From contig CAMNQO010000038.1 in the NCBI GenBank assembly GCA_946549475.1, positions 1 through 11,533 of the forward strand: a stretch of DNA of 11,533 nt, given 5' to 3'. The stretch comes from an uncultured Bacteroidales bacterium (GTDB lineage Bacteria > Bacteroidota > Bacteroidia > Bacteroidales > UBA932). The notes below the pieces were generated by a model. The model was not told where the DNA came from and made no database searches. It was given only the letters and a program-made list of their open reading frames with translations. Below are positions 1-6,368 of this stretch, piece after piece (positions within the stretch are counted from its first letter, which is position 1; each line of letters opens with the position of its first letter). The translations under genes and the position numbers were made by a program.

Positions 1-943
1 ATTCCTGCTGCCCGTGGACCATCACGGTGATTTCCCGGGCCAGCAGTTTCTGGAGTTCCCGGCGCTCGGGCGCTTCCCGGTGGGCGGCGATGGCGCCTTC
101 GATTTCCTCCCGTCCGAGCAGGGTGAAGATTTTGATATAGCGCTCGGCGTCCTCGTCGCTCACATTGAGCCAGAACTGATAGAACTCGTAGGGCGAGGTC
201 TTCTCGGGATCGAGCCAGATATTGCCTTTTTCCGTCTTGCCGAACTTGGTCCCGTCCGCCTTGCGGATGAGCGGGCAGGTGAGGGCGAACGCTTCTCCGC
301 CCGTCATCCGGCGGATGAGTTCGGAACCGGTGGTGATGTTGCCCCACTGGTCGCTGCCGCCCATCTGCAGCACGCAGTCCTTGTGCTGGTAGAGATAGAG
401 GAAATCATAGCCCTGCAGCAGTTGGTAACTGAATTCGGTGAAGGACATGCCCTCCGAAGAATCGCGGGACAGGCGCTTCTTGACCGAATCCTTGGCCATC
501 ATATAATTGACGGTGATGTGCTTGCCGATGTCGCGGATGAAATTCAGGAAACTGTAGTCCTTCATCCACTCGTAGTTGTTGACCAGTTCCGCCCGGTTGG
601 AAGCGTCCGAATCGAAATCCAGGAAGCGGCTGAGCTGGGCCTTGATGCCGGCGACATTGTGATTGAGCGTGGCTTCGTCCAGCAGGTTGCGCTCCTGGGA
701 CTTCATCGAGGGATCGCCGATCATGCCGGTGGCACCGCCGACCAGGGCGATGGGCTTGTGGCCGCACCGCTGGAAGTGTTTGAGTATCATGATGCTCACC
801 ATGTGGCCGATGTGCAGGGAGTCGGCGGTGGGGTCGATGCCGACATACGCCGCCTGCGGGCCTTCCATCAGTTTCTCCTCCGTCCCGGGCATGATGTCCT
901 GGATCATCCCTCTCCATTTGAGCTCTTCAACAAAATTCTTCAT
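1..943 (-). CDS. tyrS: Tyrosyl-tRNA synthetase, 3' end cut by window edge
   Basis: Class I aminoacyl-tRNA synthetase that charges tRNA-Tyr with tyrosine in the cytoplasm. The minus strand reads open from ATG at 943-941 to the left edge, giving 314 codons; bacterial TyrS is about 420-430 residues, so roughly the last quarter (the C-terminal tRNA-binding part) lies outside. Visible landmarks: YVGIDPTADSLHIGH at residues 33-47, containing the HIGH signature (44-47); ALVGGATGMIGDPS at 66-79; QMGGSDQWGNI at 193-203, the tyrosine-binding region; and KFGKT at 233-237, the KMSKS-equivalent loop in its usual TyrS form. The start is chosen because MKNFVEELKWRGM is the normal N terminus and a promoter lies about 50 bp upstream. 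It is divergent from tpiA. The identification is very secure. Confidence 0.97.
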   Translation of the reverse strand, partial: MKNFVEELKWRGMIQDIMPGTEEKLMEGPQAAYVGIDPTADSLHIGHMVSIMILKHFQRCGHKPIALVGGATGMIGDPSMKSQERNLLDEATLNHNVAGIKAQLSRFLDFDSDASNRAELVNNYEWMKDYSFLNFIRDIGKHITVNYMMAKDSVKKRLSRDSSEGMSFTEFSYQLLQGYDFLYLYQHKDCVLQMGGSDQWGNITTGSELIRRMTGGEAFALTCPLIRKADGTKFGKTEKGNIWLDPEKTSPYEFYQFWLNVSDEDAERYIKIFTLLGREEIEGAIAAHREAPERRELQKLLAREITVMVHGQQE

Positions 944-995
944 CTTTAGATACCTTAATAATATATACAGTGGTTCGTGTTTCAAAAAGCAAGTG

Positions 996-1027
996 CAAAG
1001 ATGTGAATTTTAATCCGCGAAACCAAA
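996..1027 (-). promoter_or_regulatory. Bacteroidetes-type promoter for tyrS
   Basis: Read on the minus strand, TTTG (1027-1024) is followed by a 20-bp spacer and then CATCTTTG (1003-996). This matches the Bacteroidetes sigma-ABfr consensus TTTG-N19-21-TAnnTTTG in all but one position. Transcription would start near 990, giving a leader of roughly 47 nt before the tyrS ATG at 943. Confidence 0.65.
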
Positions 1028-1036
1028 AAAAATAGG

Positions 1037-1044
1037 TATCTTTG
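1037..1044 (+). promoter_or_regulatory. -7 element of a probable tpiA promoter
   Basis: TATCTTTG matches the Bacteroidetes -7 consensus TAnnTTTG exactly and would start transcription near 1050, leaving a leader of about 40 nt before the tpiA ATG. No clear -33 TTTG is present at the expected distance, so only the -7 element is supported. It lies just beyond the -33 box of the opposing tyrS promoter, so the two may interfere. Confidence 0.5.
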
Positions 1045-1088
1045 CCGGATTTTAAGTAGAAAATAGTATCAAACAAACCAATAAGATT

Positions 1089-1844
1089 ATGAGAAAGAAC
1101 ATTGTCGCAGGAAACTGGAAAATGAACACCACCGTTCCTGAAGGAGTCGAACTGGCCAAGGCCGTGGTCGCGAAAAGCACCGAAGTGCCCGCCGATGTCA
1201 AACTGATCATCGCCACCCCTTACACCCACCTCTGCCCGGTCGCCGAGGTCGTCAAGGGCAGCGCCGTCAGCCTTTCCGCCGAGAACTGCGCCGACAAGGA
1301 GAAAGGTGCCTATACTGGTGAAGTGGCCGCCAATATGCTGGTCTCCGCCGGTTGCGAGTACACCATCCTCGGCCACTCCGAGCGCCGTCAGTACTATGGC
1401 GAGACCGATGCCAAGTTGGTCGAGAAGACCCGGCTCGCCCTCGCCAACGGCCTGAAGGTGATTCTCTGCGTCGGTGAAAACCTCGAAGAGCGCGAGGCCG
1501 GCAAGCATTTCGATGTCTGCAAGACCCAGACCGAGAGCGTCCTGTATCAGTTTACCGCAGAGGATATGAAGAATATCGTCATCGCCTACGAGCCCGTCTG
1601 GGCCATCGGTACCGGCAAGACCGCTACGGCGGAGCAGGCCGAGGAAATCCACGCCTTCATCCGCAAGGTGGTCGCCGACAAGTTCGGCGCCGGCGTGGCG
1701 GACGATATGACCATCCTCTATGGCGGCAGTTGCAAGCCTTCCAACGCCAAGGAGCTGTTTGCCCAGCCCGACATCGACGGCGGTCTGATCGGCGGCGCCG
1801 CCCTCAAGGCCGACGATTTCATCCAGATTGCCCTGTCGTTCTAA
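1089..1844 (+). CDS. tpiA: Triosephosphate isomerase
   Basis: Interconverts dihydroxyacetone phosphate and glyceraldehyde 3-phosphate in glycolysis and gluconeogenesis; cytoplasmic. The 251 residues are full length for the family. All active-site elements are present: NWKMN at 9-13 with the substrate-binding Asn and Lys, GHSERR at 95-100 with the electrophilic His96, AYEPVWAIGTGKTA at 166-179 with catalytic Glu168 and the flexible lid loop, and the phosphate-binding segments YGGS (211-214) and GGLIGGAAL (231-239). The start MRKNIVAGNWKMN is the canonical N terminus. The upstream bases are AT-rich with no Shine-Dalgarno sequence, as is usual in Bacteroidetes. It has its own promoter and a hairpin downstream, and is probably monocistronic. 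Confidence 0.98.
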   Translation: MRKNIVAGNWKMNTTVPEGVELAKAVVAKSTEVPADVKLIIATPYTHLCPVAEVVKGSAVSLSAENCADKEKGAYTGEVAANMLVSAGCEYTILGHSERRQYYGETDAKLVEKTRLALANGLKVILCVGENLEEREAGKHFDVCKTQTESVLYQFTAEDMKNIVIAYEPVWAIGTGKTATAEQAEEIHAFIRKVVADKFGAGVADDMTILYGGSCKPSNAKELFAQPDIDGGLIGGAALKADDFIQIALSF

Positions 1845-1873
1845 AGGAACGCTCGTCGCTGCGCCTGTTTTTC

Positions 1874-1942
1874 AGGATGATGCAACATTTTCGCTGAGAC
1901 CTGCATCCTTATAAGTGGTTTAGGTTTTAGTACACGCTAAAA
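1874..1942 (+). other. Inverted repeats in tpiA-M6 intergenic gap
   Basis: The 210 bases between tpiA and the next gene contain no convincing ORF. Two imperfect inverted repeats precede the terminator-like hairpin. One pairs AGGAT/GCA (1874-1878 and 1882-1884) with TGCATCCT (1902-1909), leaving a 3-base bulge. The other is TTTTAG (1925-1930) with CTAAAA (1937-1942). They could be 3'-UTR structure of tpiA mRNA, a small RNA, or a remnant of an interspersed repeat. The sequence alone does not decide. Confidence 0.3.
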
Positions 1943-1984
1943 AGGGGACGCGAAGCTGTGAAGTTCGGCGTTCCCTTGTTCTTT
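1942..1984 (+). terminator. Probable tpiA terminator hairpin
   Basis: AAGGGGACGC (1942-1951) pairs with GCGTTCCCTT (1968-1977) over 10 bp with one G-U wobble, and the loop closes further through GAA/TTC. The following bases are T-rich but interrupted (TGTTCTTTG), so this is a moderate rather than textbook intrinsic terminator. It sits about 100 bp after the tpiA stop and just before the next promoter. Confidence 0.55.
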
Positions 1985-2005
1985 GTTGTCAAGCCTGAAC
2001 GAAAA

Positions 2006-2037
2006 TTTGTTTTTCTTTCGTTTTGGCAGTATATTTG
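2006..2037 (+). promoter_or_regulatory. Bacteroidetes-type promoter for the M6 protease operon
   Basis: TTTG at 2006-2009, a 20-bp spacer, then TATATTTG at 2030-2037: an exact match to TTTG-N19-21-TAnnTTTG, the best promoter in the window. Transcription would begin near 2043, only about 12 nt before the ATG at 2055, so the mRNA leader is very short. Confidence 0.75.
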
Positions 2038-2054
2038 TCGGTCAGACCTAAACT

Positions 2055-4325
2055 ATGTGTTGCGCACACAAATATTTCTTCTTTTTCCTTCTGCAGGCTT
2101 TCATGCTGCTTGCCCCGACAAGCCTGCCGGCCCGCCGGGCACCGATGCGGGAGATTCCTTTCACCCAGCCGGACGGCAGCCGCTTTATCGGGAGAATGGT
2201 GGGGGATCAGTACCTGCACTATGCCGTCGATCAGGACGGCGCCATCCTCGTCCGGCAAGAAGACGGATGGTGGTGCTACGCAGCCTTTGACGCCGACAAC
2301 CGTTTTATCTCTACGGGCGTGCGTGTGGGAAAAGCCGGAAAAGGGGCTGTGTCCTTTGTAACCGAGGTCCCGCAAGCCCTCAAGCATGCCGCCCGCGCCA
2401 AAAAGGCACTCTGCCCGCCTGTCCGGAGAAAATCGTTCAAGAAGAGAGAAGCCACGCGTGCCGGCCTTTCCCCGGAGCAGGACGGATCCGGCTCTCCTGC
2501 TCTTGTGCGCGGACTTGTGCTCCTGGCGGAGTTCCGGGATACGACATTCCGCTATTCCCGACAGGATTTTGACAATCTGCTCAATCAGGAAGGGTATTCC
2601 TATCTGGGGGCGGAAGGATGTGCCCGTGAATACTTTGCCTCGCAGTTTGGAGATAAGGTCACTTTTGAGTTCCAGGTGGCCGGTCCTTACAAGTTGTCCA
2701 AATCGCAAGCCTGGTACGGGGCGAATGATTCCCAGACGGGACAGGATAAAAACCCCCATCTGATGATTGCAGAGGTCTGTCAGATGGCGGATGAAGATGT
2801 GGATTTTTCGCTGTATGATGCAGATGGCGATGGCTTTGTTGATAATGTTTTCGTGTTCTACGCCGGCTGCAACGAGGCGGCAGGCGGTACTGAAAATTCG
2901 ATATGGCCCCATTCCTGGTATGTCCATTCCGGTGGTAAACACACGGTCACCCTGGATGGTAAGATTTTGGACCGTTATGCCTGTACTTCGGAATTGGAGT
3001 ATCGTGCGGACCATAAGACCTGGCTCGCTTCTATCGGCACCTTCTGCCACGAATTCAGCCATCCTCTGGGGCTGGTGGATCTCTACGACACCGACTACAA
3101 TGAGGATTCCAACCTGTGCGGAGCCGGATGTCGCAATGTTACGGCTCTGATGGACGGAGGCAATGACAACAACTTCGGCAACACCCCTCCCAATTACAAC
3201 GCGATGGACCGTTTCATCATCAATGAATGGGGTATAGTTCCCGGCCCGGTGTTTCCCTATCCGGTCCTCCTGACGGAAGGAGAGTATCGCCTGGAGCCGA
3301 TTTCGGAGGGAGGCACCGTCTATTATGCCCCGACCGATGTGGAAGATGAATTTTTCTTTTTTGAATGTCGGGACAATACCGCCGGATGGGACAAGTATAT
3401 CGGCGGACGGGGACTGCTGGTCTATCATGTGGATGTTTCCGACAACCTGACGGGTGTATCCCCATATTATAAGGACGGGCAACCCCTGGCTGCGTGGGAA
3501 CGCTGGGTTTACAATGAAGTCAATGCCAATGTAAACTTCCAGTGCGGTTATCTGGTCCCGGCGGATCCCTCGTTGCCTCTTGGAATACCCTATAAAAGTT
3601 ATATTGCAGGGACCATGAAGAAAAATGTCCACCGGGCCTTCTTTCCGGAAGGGGGCGCCACTTTTTCTGCAGCGAACGGTTTTGTCTATCGCAGCGGCCA
3701 GGGGTCCGACTTGGTCCTGACCCATATCCGGATGGACGGCAAGGCCGTCTGCTTCACCGTGAGCCGGACGGATCTTCCCCCCTGTGTGACGGAGAATAGG
3801 GTCGAGACGCTCTCCTTGCAGGATTGTCAGATTTATTCCTGGGATCTGGGCTTCGCTACCGATGCAAAATGTATCGTCCGATTCGGAGCCTATGGCGGCA
3901 CTGTGGCGGAAGAGCAGGAAATCGCTCCTTACGCACCGGGCAAATATGCTGTCGTTTTCGACGGCCTGAAGCCGCAAAGCACCTATAAAACCGAGATTTA
4001 CTATACCGATGATGATTTGAACGGCAAGGTTTACACGAATGTTGCGGCCACGGTGAGAAAGAGCGTAGGGAGCGGCACTCCGTTTATCTCTTTCAAGAAT
4101 GTCGAGCGCAATACGGACGGCAGTTTTACCGTCCGTTCCGCCCTTCCGTTGCGTCTGGTCAATGCCTTGGACGCCGAATCCATCGAATGGTATTTTGACG
4201 GAAAGGCGGTCGGAGTGGGCGGCAGCGCTTACTTTGTACCCGGAAAGTCCGGGCTGCTCAAAGCCGTCATGCGCAGCAAGGAAGGGGAGGAGGCTGTTAT
4301 ATCCAAACAAATCAATGTCCGATGA
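2055..4325 (+). CDS. Secreted M6-family zinc metalloprotease
   Basis: Probable extracytoplasmic endopeptidase of the immune-inhibitor-A-like M6 family, 756 residues. Order: signal peptide (1-26, hydrophobic core FFFFLLQAFMLLA, likely cleavage after LPA); an N-terminal pro-region (31-110) with GDQYLHYAVDQDGAILV; a very basic linker (114-135); the catalytic domain with DADGDGFVDNVFVFYAG (255-271) and the zinc site HEFSHPLGLVD (332-342: ligands His332 and His336, catalytic Glu333, Asp342 fitting as third ligand); a probable Met-turn at Met366; GRGLLVYHVD (451-460), typical of M6; then a fibronectin-III-like region (about 577-668) and an Ig-like region (about 675-756). No lipobox or type IX C-terminal signal is evident. 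The next gene overlaps it by 4 bases. ATG 2055 is preferred over the in-frame ATG at 2103, which would cut the signal peptide. The substrate is unknown. Confidence 0.9.
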   Translation: MCCAHKYFFFFLLQAFMLLAPTSLPARRAPMREIPFTQPDGSRFIGRMVGDQYLHYAVDQDGAILVRQEDGWWCYAAFDADNRFISTGVRVGKAGKGAVSFVTEVPQALKHAARAKKALCPPVRRKSFKKREATRAGLSPEQDGSGSPALVRGLVLLAEFRDTTFRYSRQDFDNLLNQEGYSYLGAEGCAREYFASQFGDKVTFEFQVAGPYKLSKSQAWYGANDSQTGQDKNPHLMIAEVCQMADEDVDFSLYDADGDGFVDNVFVFYAGCNEAAGGTENSIWPHSWYVHSGGKHTVTLDGKILDRYACTSELEYRADHKTWLASIGTFCHEFSHPLGLVDLYDTDYNEDSNLCGAGCRNVTALMDGGNDNNFGNTPPNYNAMDRFIINEWGIVPGPVFPYPVLLTEGEYRLEPISEGGTVYYAPTDVEDEFFFFECRDNTAGWDKYIGGRGLLVYHVDVSDNLTGVSPYYKDGQPLAAWERWVYNEVNANVNFQCGYLVPADPSLPLGIPYKSYIAGTMKKNVHRAFFPEGGATFSAANGFVYRSGQGSDLVLTHIRMDGKAVCFTVSRTDLPPCVTENRVETLSLQDCQIYSWDLGFATDAKCIVRFGAYGGTVAEEQEIAPYAPGKYAVVFDGLKPQSTYKTEIYYTDDDLNGKVYTNVAATVRKSVGSGTPFISFKNVERNTDGSFTVRSALPLRLVNALDAESIEWYFDGKAVGVGGSAYFVPGKSGLLKAVMRSKEGEEAVISKQINVR

Positions 4326-4726
4326 AGCGGCTCGTAATCTGTTTTTCTTTTCTATGCGTACTCCTGTCCTGTGTGCGGGAGAATGTCACGCTCCGGGATC
4401 GTTTTCTGGATGAAGGGGGCATCTATGCCGTCCGTGGCGGCGAAGTCTTGTTCGCTTTCAATGAAAACACTTGTCAGTGGTCCTATAGTCCCGCGACCCG
4501 GGTGTTCATGATTTTTGATGACAATCTCTCCGATTGGCTCAGGCTGGATTGCAAGGGCGCCCGGCTTGCGGAAGGGGACACCTTCTCTGCCAGTCTGGAA
4601 TGGACGACGCGCACGGATTTGCAGTCGCTGAAGAATGTCACTTTCCAATTGATGAAAATCGCGGACGGCGTGTATTATTTCTGGTCTTCCAGTCAGAATA
4701 TCGCCCTTCGTCTTCGGGGTGAATGA
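4322..4726 (+). CDS. Small lipoprotein paired with the M6 protease
   Basis: A 134-residue protein of unknown function. The N terminus is a lipoprotein signal: MKR, a hydrophobic stretch, then LLSC with the acylated cysteine at residue 17, giving a mature part of about 118 residues. That part looks beta-rich, without long helices or catalytic motifs; notable segments are EVLFAFNENTCQWSYSP, RVFMIFDDNLSDW and SLEWTTRTDLQSLKNVTF. Its ATG overlaps the protease stop as ATGA, so the two are co-transcribed and probably translationally coupled. This suggests a role tied to the protease, such as inhibitor, folding partner or surface anchor, but no sequence motif proves any of these. The stop codon lies inside the stem of the terminator that follows. 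Confidence 0.85.
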   Translation: MKRLVICFSFLCVLLSCVRENVTLRDRFLDEGGIYAVRGGEVLFAFNENTCQWSYSPATRVFMIFDDNLSDWLRLDCKGARLAEGDTFSASLEWTTRTDLQSLKNVTFQLMKIADGVYYFWSSSQNIALRLRGE

Positions 4727-4770
4727 CAAAAACAGAGGACCGGCGGTCGGGCCGGTCCTCTGTTTTTGTC
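4725..4770. terminator. Bidirectional terminator, perfect 20-bp stem
   Basis: Positions 4725-4744 are perfectly complementary to 4751-4770 around a 6-base loop (GGTCGG). The stem has a GC-rich top (AGAGGACCGGC) and an A5/T5 base, so each strand presents a GC stem followed by a T run. It can therefore end the M6-lipoprotein operon from the left and the histone-like gene from the right. The last two bases of the lipoprotein TGA stop form the foot of the stem. Confidence 0.88.
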
Positions 4771-4784
4771 GAATCTGATTCGGA

Positions 4785-4961
4785 TTAGTTCTTGGAAGCT
4801 TCGACGGAAACTTTGCGGAACTCTTTAAGGTCCTTCATCAGGTTCAAAGCGGCTTTGCGGGCGCGGGCACCGGCAGCCTTGTTACCCTTAACGACCTGAG
4901 CGTCAGCATTGGCAACGAACTCGTCGATTTCGACTTTGATTTTTTCAACAAGCGCTTTCAT
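4785..4961 (-). CDS. Hc1-like small histone H1-type DNA-binding protein
   Basis: A 58-residue basic protein resembling the Bacteroidetes members of the histone H1-like Hc1 family, small nucleoid-associated proteins thought to bind DNA non-specifically. The sequence begins MKALVEKIKVEIDEFVANAD and continues through VVKGNKAAGARARKAALN to LKEFRKVSVEASKN. It has a helical, mildly acidic N-terminal half, then the conserved basic segment KGNKAAGARARKA (25-37) and KEFRKVS (46-52). Length and pattern match the family. The start at 4961 is preceded on its own strand by an A-rich stretch but no Shine-Dalgarno sequence. It has its own promoter candidate and shares the hairpin at 4725-4770 as terminator. 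The identification is from memory of the family, but the match is close. Confidence 0.88.
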   Translation of the reverse strand: MKALVEKIKVEIDEFVANADAQVVKGNKAAGARARKAALNLMKDLKEFRKVSVEASKN

Positions 4962-5012
4962 TTTTTTGAAATATTAGTGGGTTAAACAACTGTGTTCTTT
5001 CAAATTCCAGTG

Positions 5013-5042
5013 CAAGGTAATGAATATCACGATAAAAACAAA
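5013..5042 (-). promoter_or_regulatory. Candidate promoter for the histone-like gene
   Basis: On the minus strand, TTTG (5042-5039), an 18-bp spacer and TTACCTTG (5020-5013, six of eight matches to TAnnTTTG) resemble the Bacteroidetes promoter. The start would be near 5007, giving a leader of about 45 nt. Dense A/T tracts lie directly upstream and could act like an UP element. Confidence 0.45.
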
Positions 5043-5079
5043 AAAAAATTGCTTTTTTTGCAAAAAAAACGCAAAAAAA
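5040..5079 (-). terminator. A/T-tract region after pth; possible weak terminator
   Basis: Downstream of pth on the minus strand, the transcript would read T-run, TTGC-A7-GCAA, then a long T run; TTTTTTTGCAAAAAAA (5053-5068) is also a perfect palindrome. The stem is weak, but the long T tract makes termination plausible. The same bases, four A/T tracts spaced about 10-12 bp apart, should be intrinsically curved and lie just upstream of the histone-like promoter. Confidence 0.35.
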
Positions 5080-5080
5080 C

Positions 5081-5665
5081 CTAATTTTCCGGCTTTTTGG
5101 GAGCCGAGTTGACGATATTCATCGCTTTATCAATGCCTTCAAAGCAGAATGACTGGATCCCGGCGATGACCCGGCCGGCCAACTCGGGAACGGCCTTCAA
5201 CTCTTCTTCGCTCAGATCCCCCAGCACGAAATCGATCTGTCCGCCCCGCGCATAATCGTTGCCGATGCCCAGGCGTACACGGGCATATTCCGTAGTTCCC
5301 AGCATCTCGTTGATGCTCTTCAGCCCGTTGTGTCCGCCGTCGCTGCCGTTTCTCCGCATCCGTGTGGTGCCGAAGGGGAGATTGAGATCATCCGAGACGA
5401 CGACCAACTGCTGCGGTCCGAGATTCAGTTGCTGCAACCAGTAGCGGACGGCCTTTCCACTGAGATTCATGTAGGTCGAGGGCTTGAGCAGGGTGATGTT
5501 CCGTCCGCGCCATCTGACCTGCGCGGTACTGCCCAGTTTGCCGACGGTAAAAAAAGTATCGGATGCCTTTGCCCAGGCATCCAATACCATAAATCCCATG
5601 TTGTGACGGGTCTTTTCGTATTCCGGACCGATGTTGCCCAGTCCTGCTACGAGGAAGTTCGACAT
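5081..5665 (-). CDS. pth: Peptidyl-tRNA hydrolase
   Basis: Cleaves the ester bond of peptidyl-tRNAs released prematurely from ribosomes, recycling tRNA; cytoplasmic. The 194 residues are the normal family length. Signature parts: FLVAGLGNIGPEYEKTRHNMGF from residue 4, with Asn11 and catalytic His21; KPSTYMNLSGKAV at 61-73, with substrate-contact Asn67; VVSDDLNLPFG at 89-99, with the Asp that activates His; and GSDGGHNGLKSI at 107-118, with Asn113. Its ATG at 5665 begins only 2 bases after the rplY stop, so the two genes form an operon and are probably translationally coupled. This rplY-pth order is common in bacteria. Confidence 0.97.
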   Translation of the reverse strand: MSNFLVAGLGNIGPEYEKTRHNMGFMVLDAWAKASDTFFTVGKLGSTAQVRWRGRNITLLKPSTYMNLSGKAVRYWLQQLNLGPQQLVVVSDDLNLPFGTTRMRRNGSDGGHNGLKSINEMLGTTEYARVRLGIGNDYARGGQIDFVLGDLSEEELKAVPELAGRVIAGIQSFCFEGIDKAMNIVNSAPKKPEN

Positions 5666-5667
5666 GA

Positions 5668-6249
5668 CTACTCAGCAGCCGCGGCTTGTTCCTGTTGGGA
5701 CGCCCGCGTCGCGAGGACGGAGCAGATGATGGTCGTCTTGGGGGAAACGACGCTCACGCCGTCGATGTTGAGGTCGCCGGCTACGATCTGGCCGCCGATC
5801 TGCAGGGGCGTGACATCCACGTCGATGACATCGGGAAGTTTGTCCATCAGGGCGCATACACGGATTTTGCGGACGGCTACATTGAGTTTACCACCGAGTT
5901 TGACACCCTCGGAGTGACCGCTGACTTGGACGGGAACATCCATGACGACAGGTTTGTCTGCGCTGACGGCGAGGAAATCCATGTGCAGGGCCTCGTCGGT
6001 GACGGGATGCCACTGGGCTTCGTGCAGGACGGCCGTCTGTTTCCGTCCATCGGACAGATTGAGGTCCACGATGTGGGAACTGGGGGTGTGGGTGAGGCTT
6101 TTCAATTCTTTGGCATCCACGGTGAAGAGGATGTTGTCCATCCCCAGACCATAGAGGTTGCAAGGGACGAGACCGGCTTTGCGGATGGCTTTGACAGCGG
6201 CTTTTCCGGCGGCTTCACGGATGGTTCCGTTCAGGGAAATGTGTTTCAT
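5668..6249 (-). CDS. rplY: 50S ribosomal protein L25/general stress protein Ctc
   Basis: Binds 5S rRNA in the large ribosomal subunit. At 193 residues this is the long TL5/Ctc form: an N-terminal L25 domain (about 1-90, with REAAGKAAVKAIRKAGLVPCNLYG at its start and LHMDFLAV near its end) followed by the Ctc beta domain (about 95-180, with VPVQVSGHSEGVKLGG, IRVCALMDKLPD and VDVTPLQIGG). A short Ala/Glu-rich tail closes the protein. It is the first gene of the rplY-pth operon and is preceded by a roughly 80-nt leader with two hairpins and a good promoter. Confidence 0.96.
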   Translation of the reverse strand: MKHISLNGTIREAAGKAAVKAIRKAGLVPCNLYGLGMDNILFTVDAKELKSLTHTPSSHIVDLNLSDGRKQTAVLHEAQWHPVTDEALHMDFLAVSADKPVVMDVPVQVSGHSEGVKLGGKLNVAVRKIRVCALMDKLPDVIDVDVTPLQIGGQIVAGDLNIDGVSVVSPKTTIICSVLATRASQQEQAAAAE

Positions 6250-6278
6250 GGTATGAAATAATTAAAATGTGTTACTCA

Positions 6279-6325
6279 GTCTCTTGTATCAGAGACCCCA
6301 TTGCACCAAAAGCCCGTTGGCTTTT
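6279..6325 (-). promoter_or_regulatory. Two hairpins in the rplY leader
   Basis: Between the predicted transcription start (about 6330) and the rplY ATG (6249) lie two perfect inverted repeats: AAAAGCC/GGCTTTT around a 4-base loop (6308-6325) and GTCTCT/AGAGAC around a 6-base loop (6279-6296). They could be a cis-regulatory leader bound by L25. The first, with its terminal T4, could instead be a weak terminator for the C11 protease gene upstream, which has no other visible one. Confidence 0.4.
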
Positions 6326-6334
6326 AAGCGGCTG

Positions 6335-6365
6335 CAAAGTTAGGATAAATTTTTCAAAACACAAA
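6335..6365 (-). promoter_or_regulatory. Bacteroidetes-type promoter for rplY-pth
   Basis: On the minus strand, TTTG (6365-6362), a 19-bp spacer and TAACTTTG (6342-6335) match the consensus TTTG-N19-21-TAnnTTTG fully. The -33 box starts 3 bp after the stop codon of the C11 protease gene. The predicted start is near 6330. Confidence 0.75.
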
Positions 6366-6368
6366 GGA

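Noticed and set aside
14..949. Plus-strand open frame of 311 codons opposite tyrS
   Set aside because: It is antisense to an unmistakable TyrS. The translation has the repetitive hydrophobic/acidic look of a shadow frame.
1989..4310. Minus-strand open frame of 773 codons opposite the M6 gene
   Set aside because: It lies wholly antisense to a gene with a clear zinc site, signal peptide and promoter. Its translation shows no recognisable domain, and long antisense frames are expected from the codon bias here.
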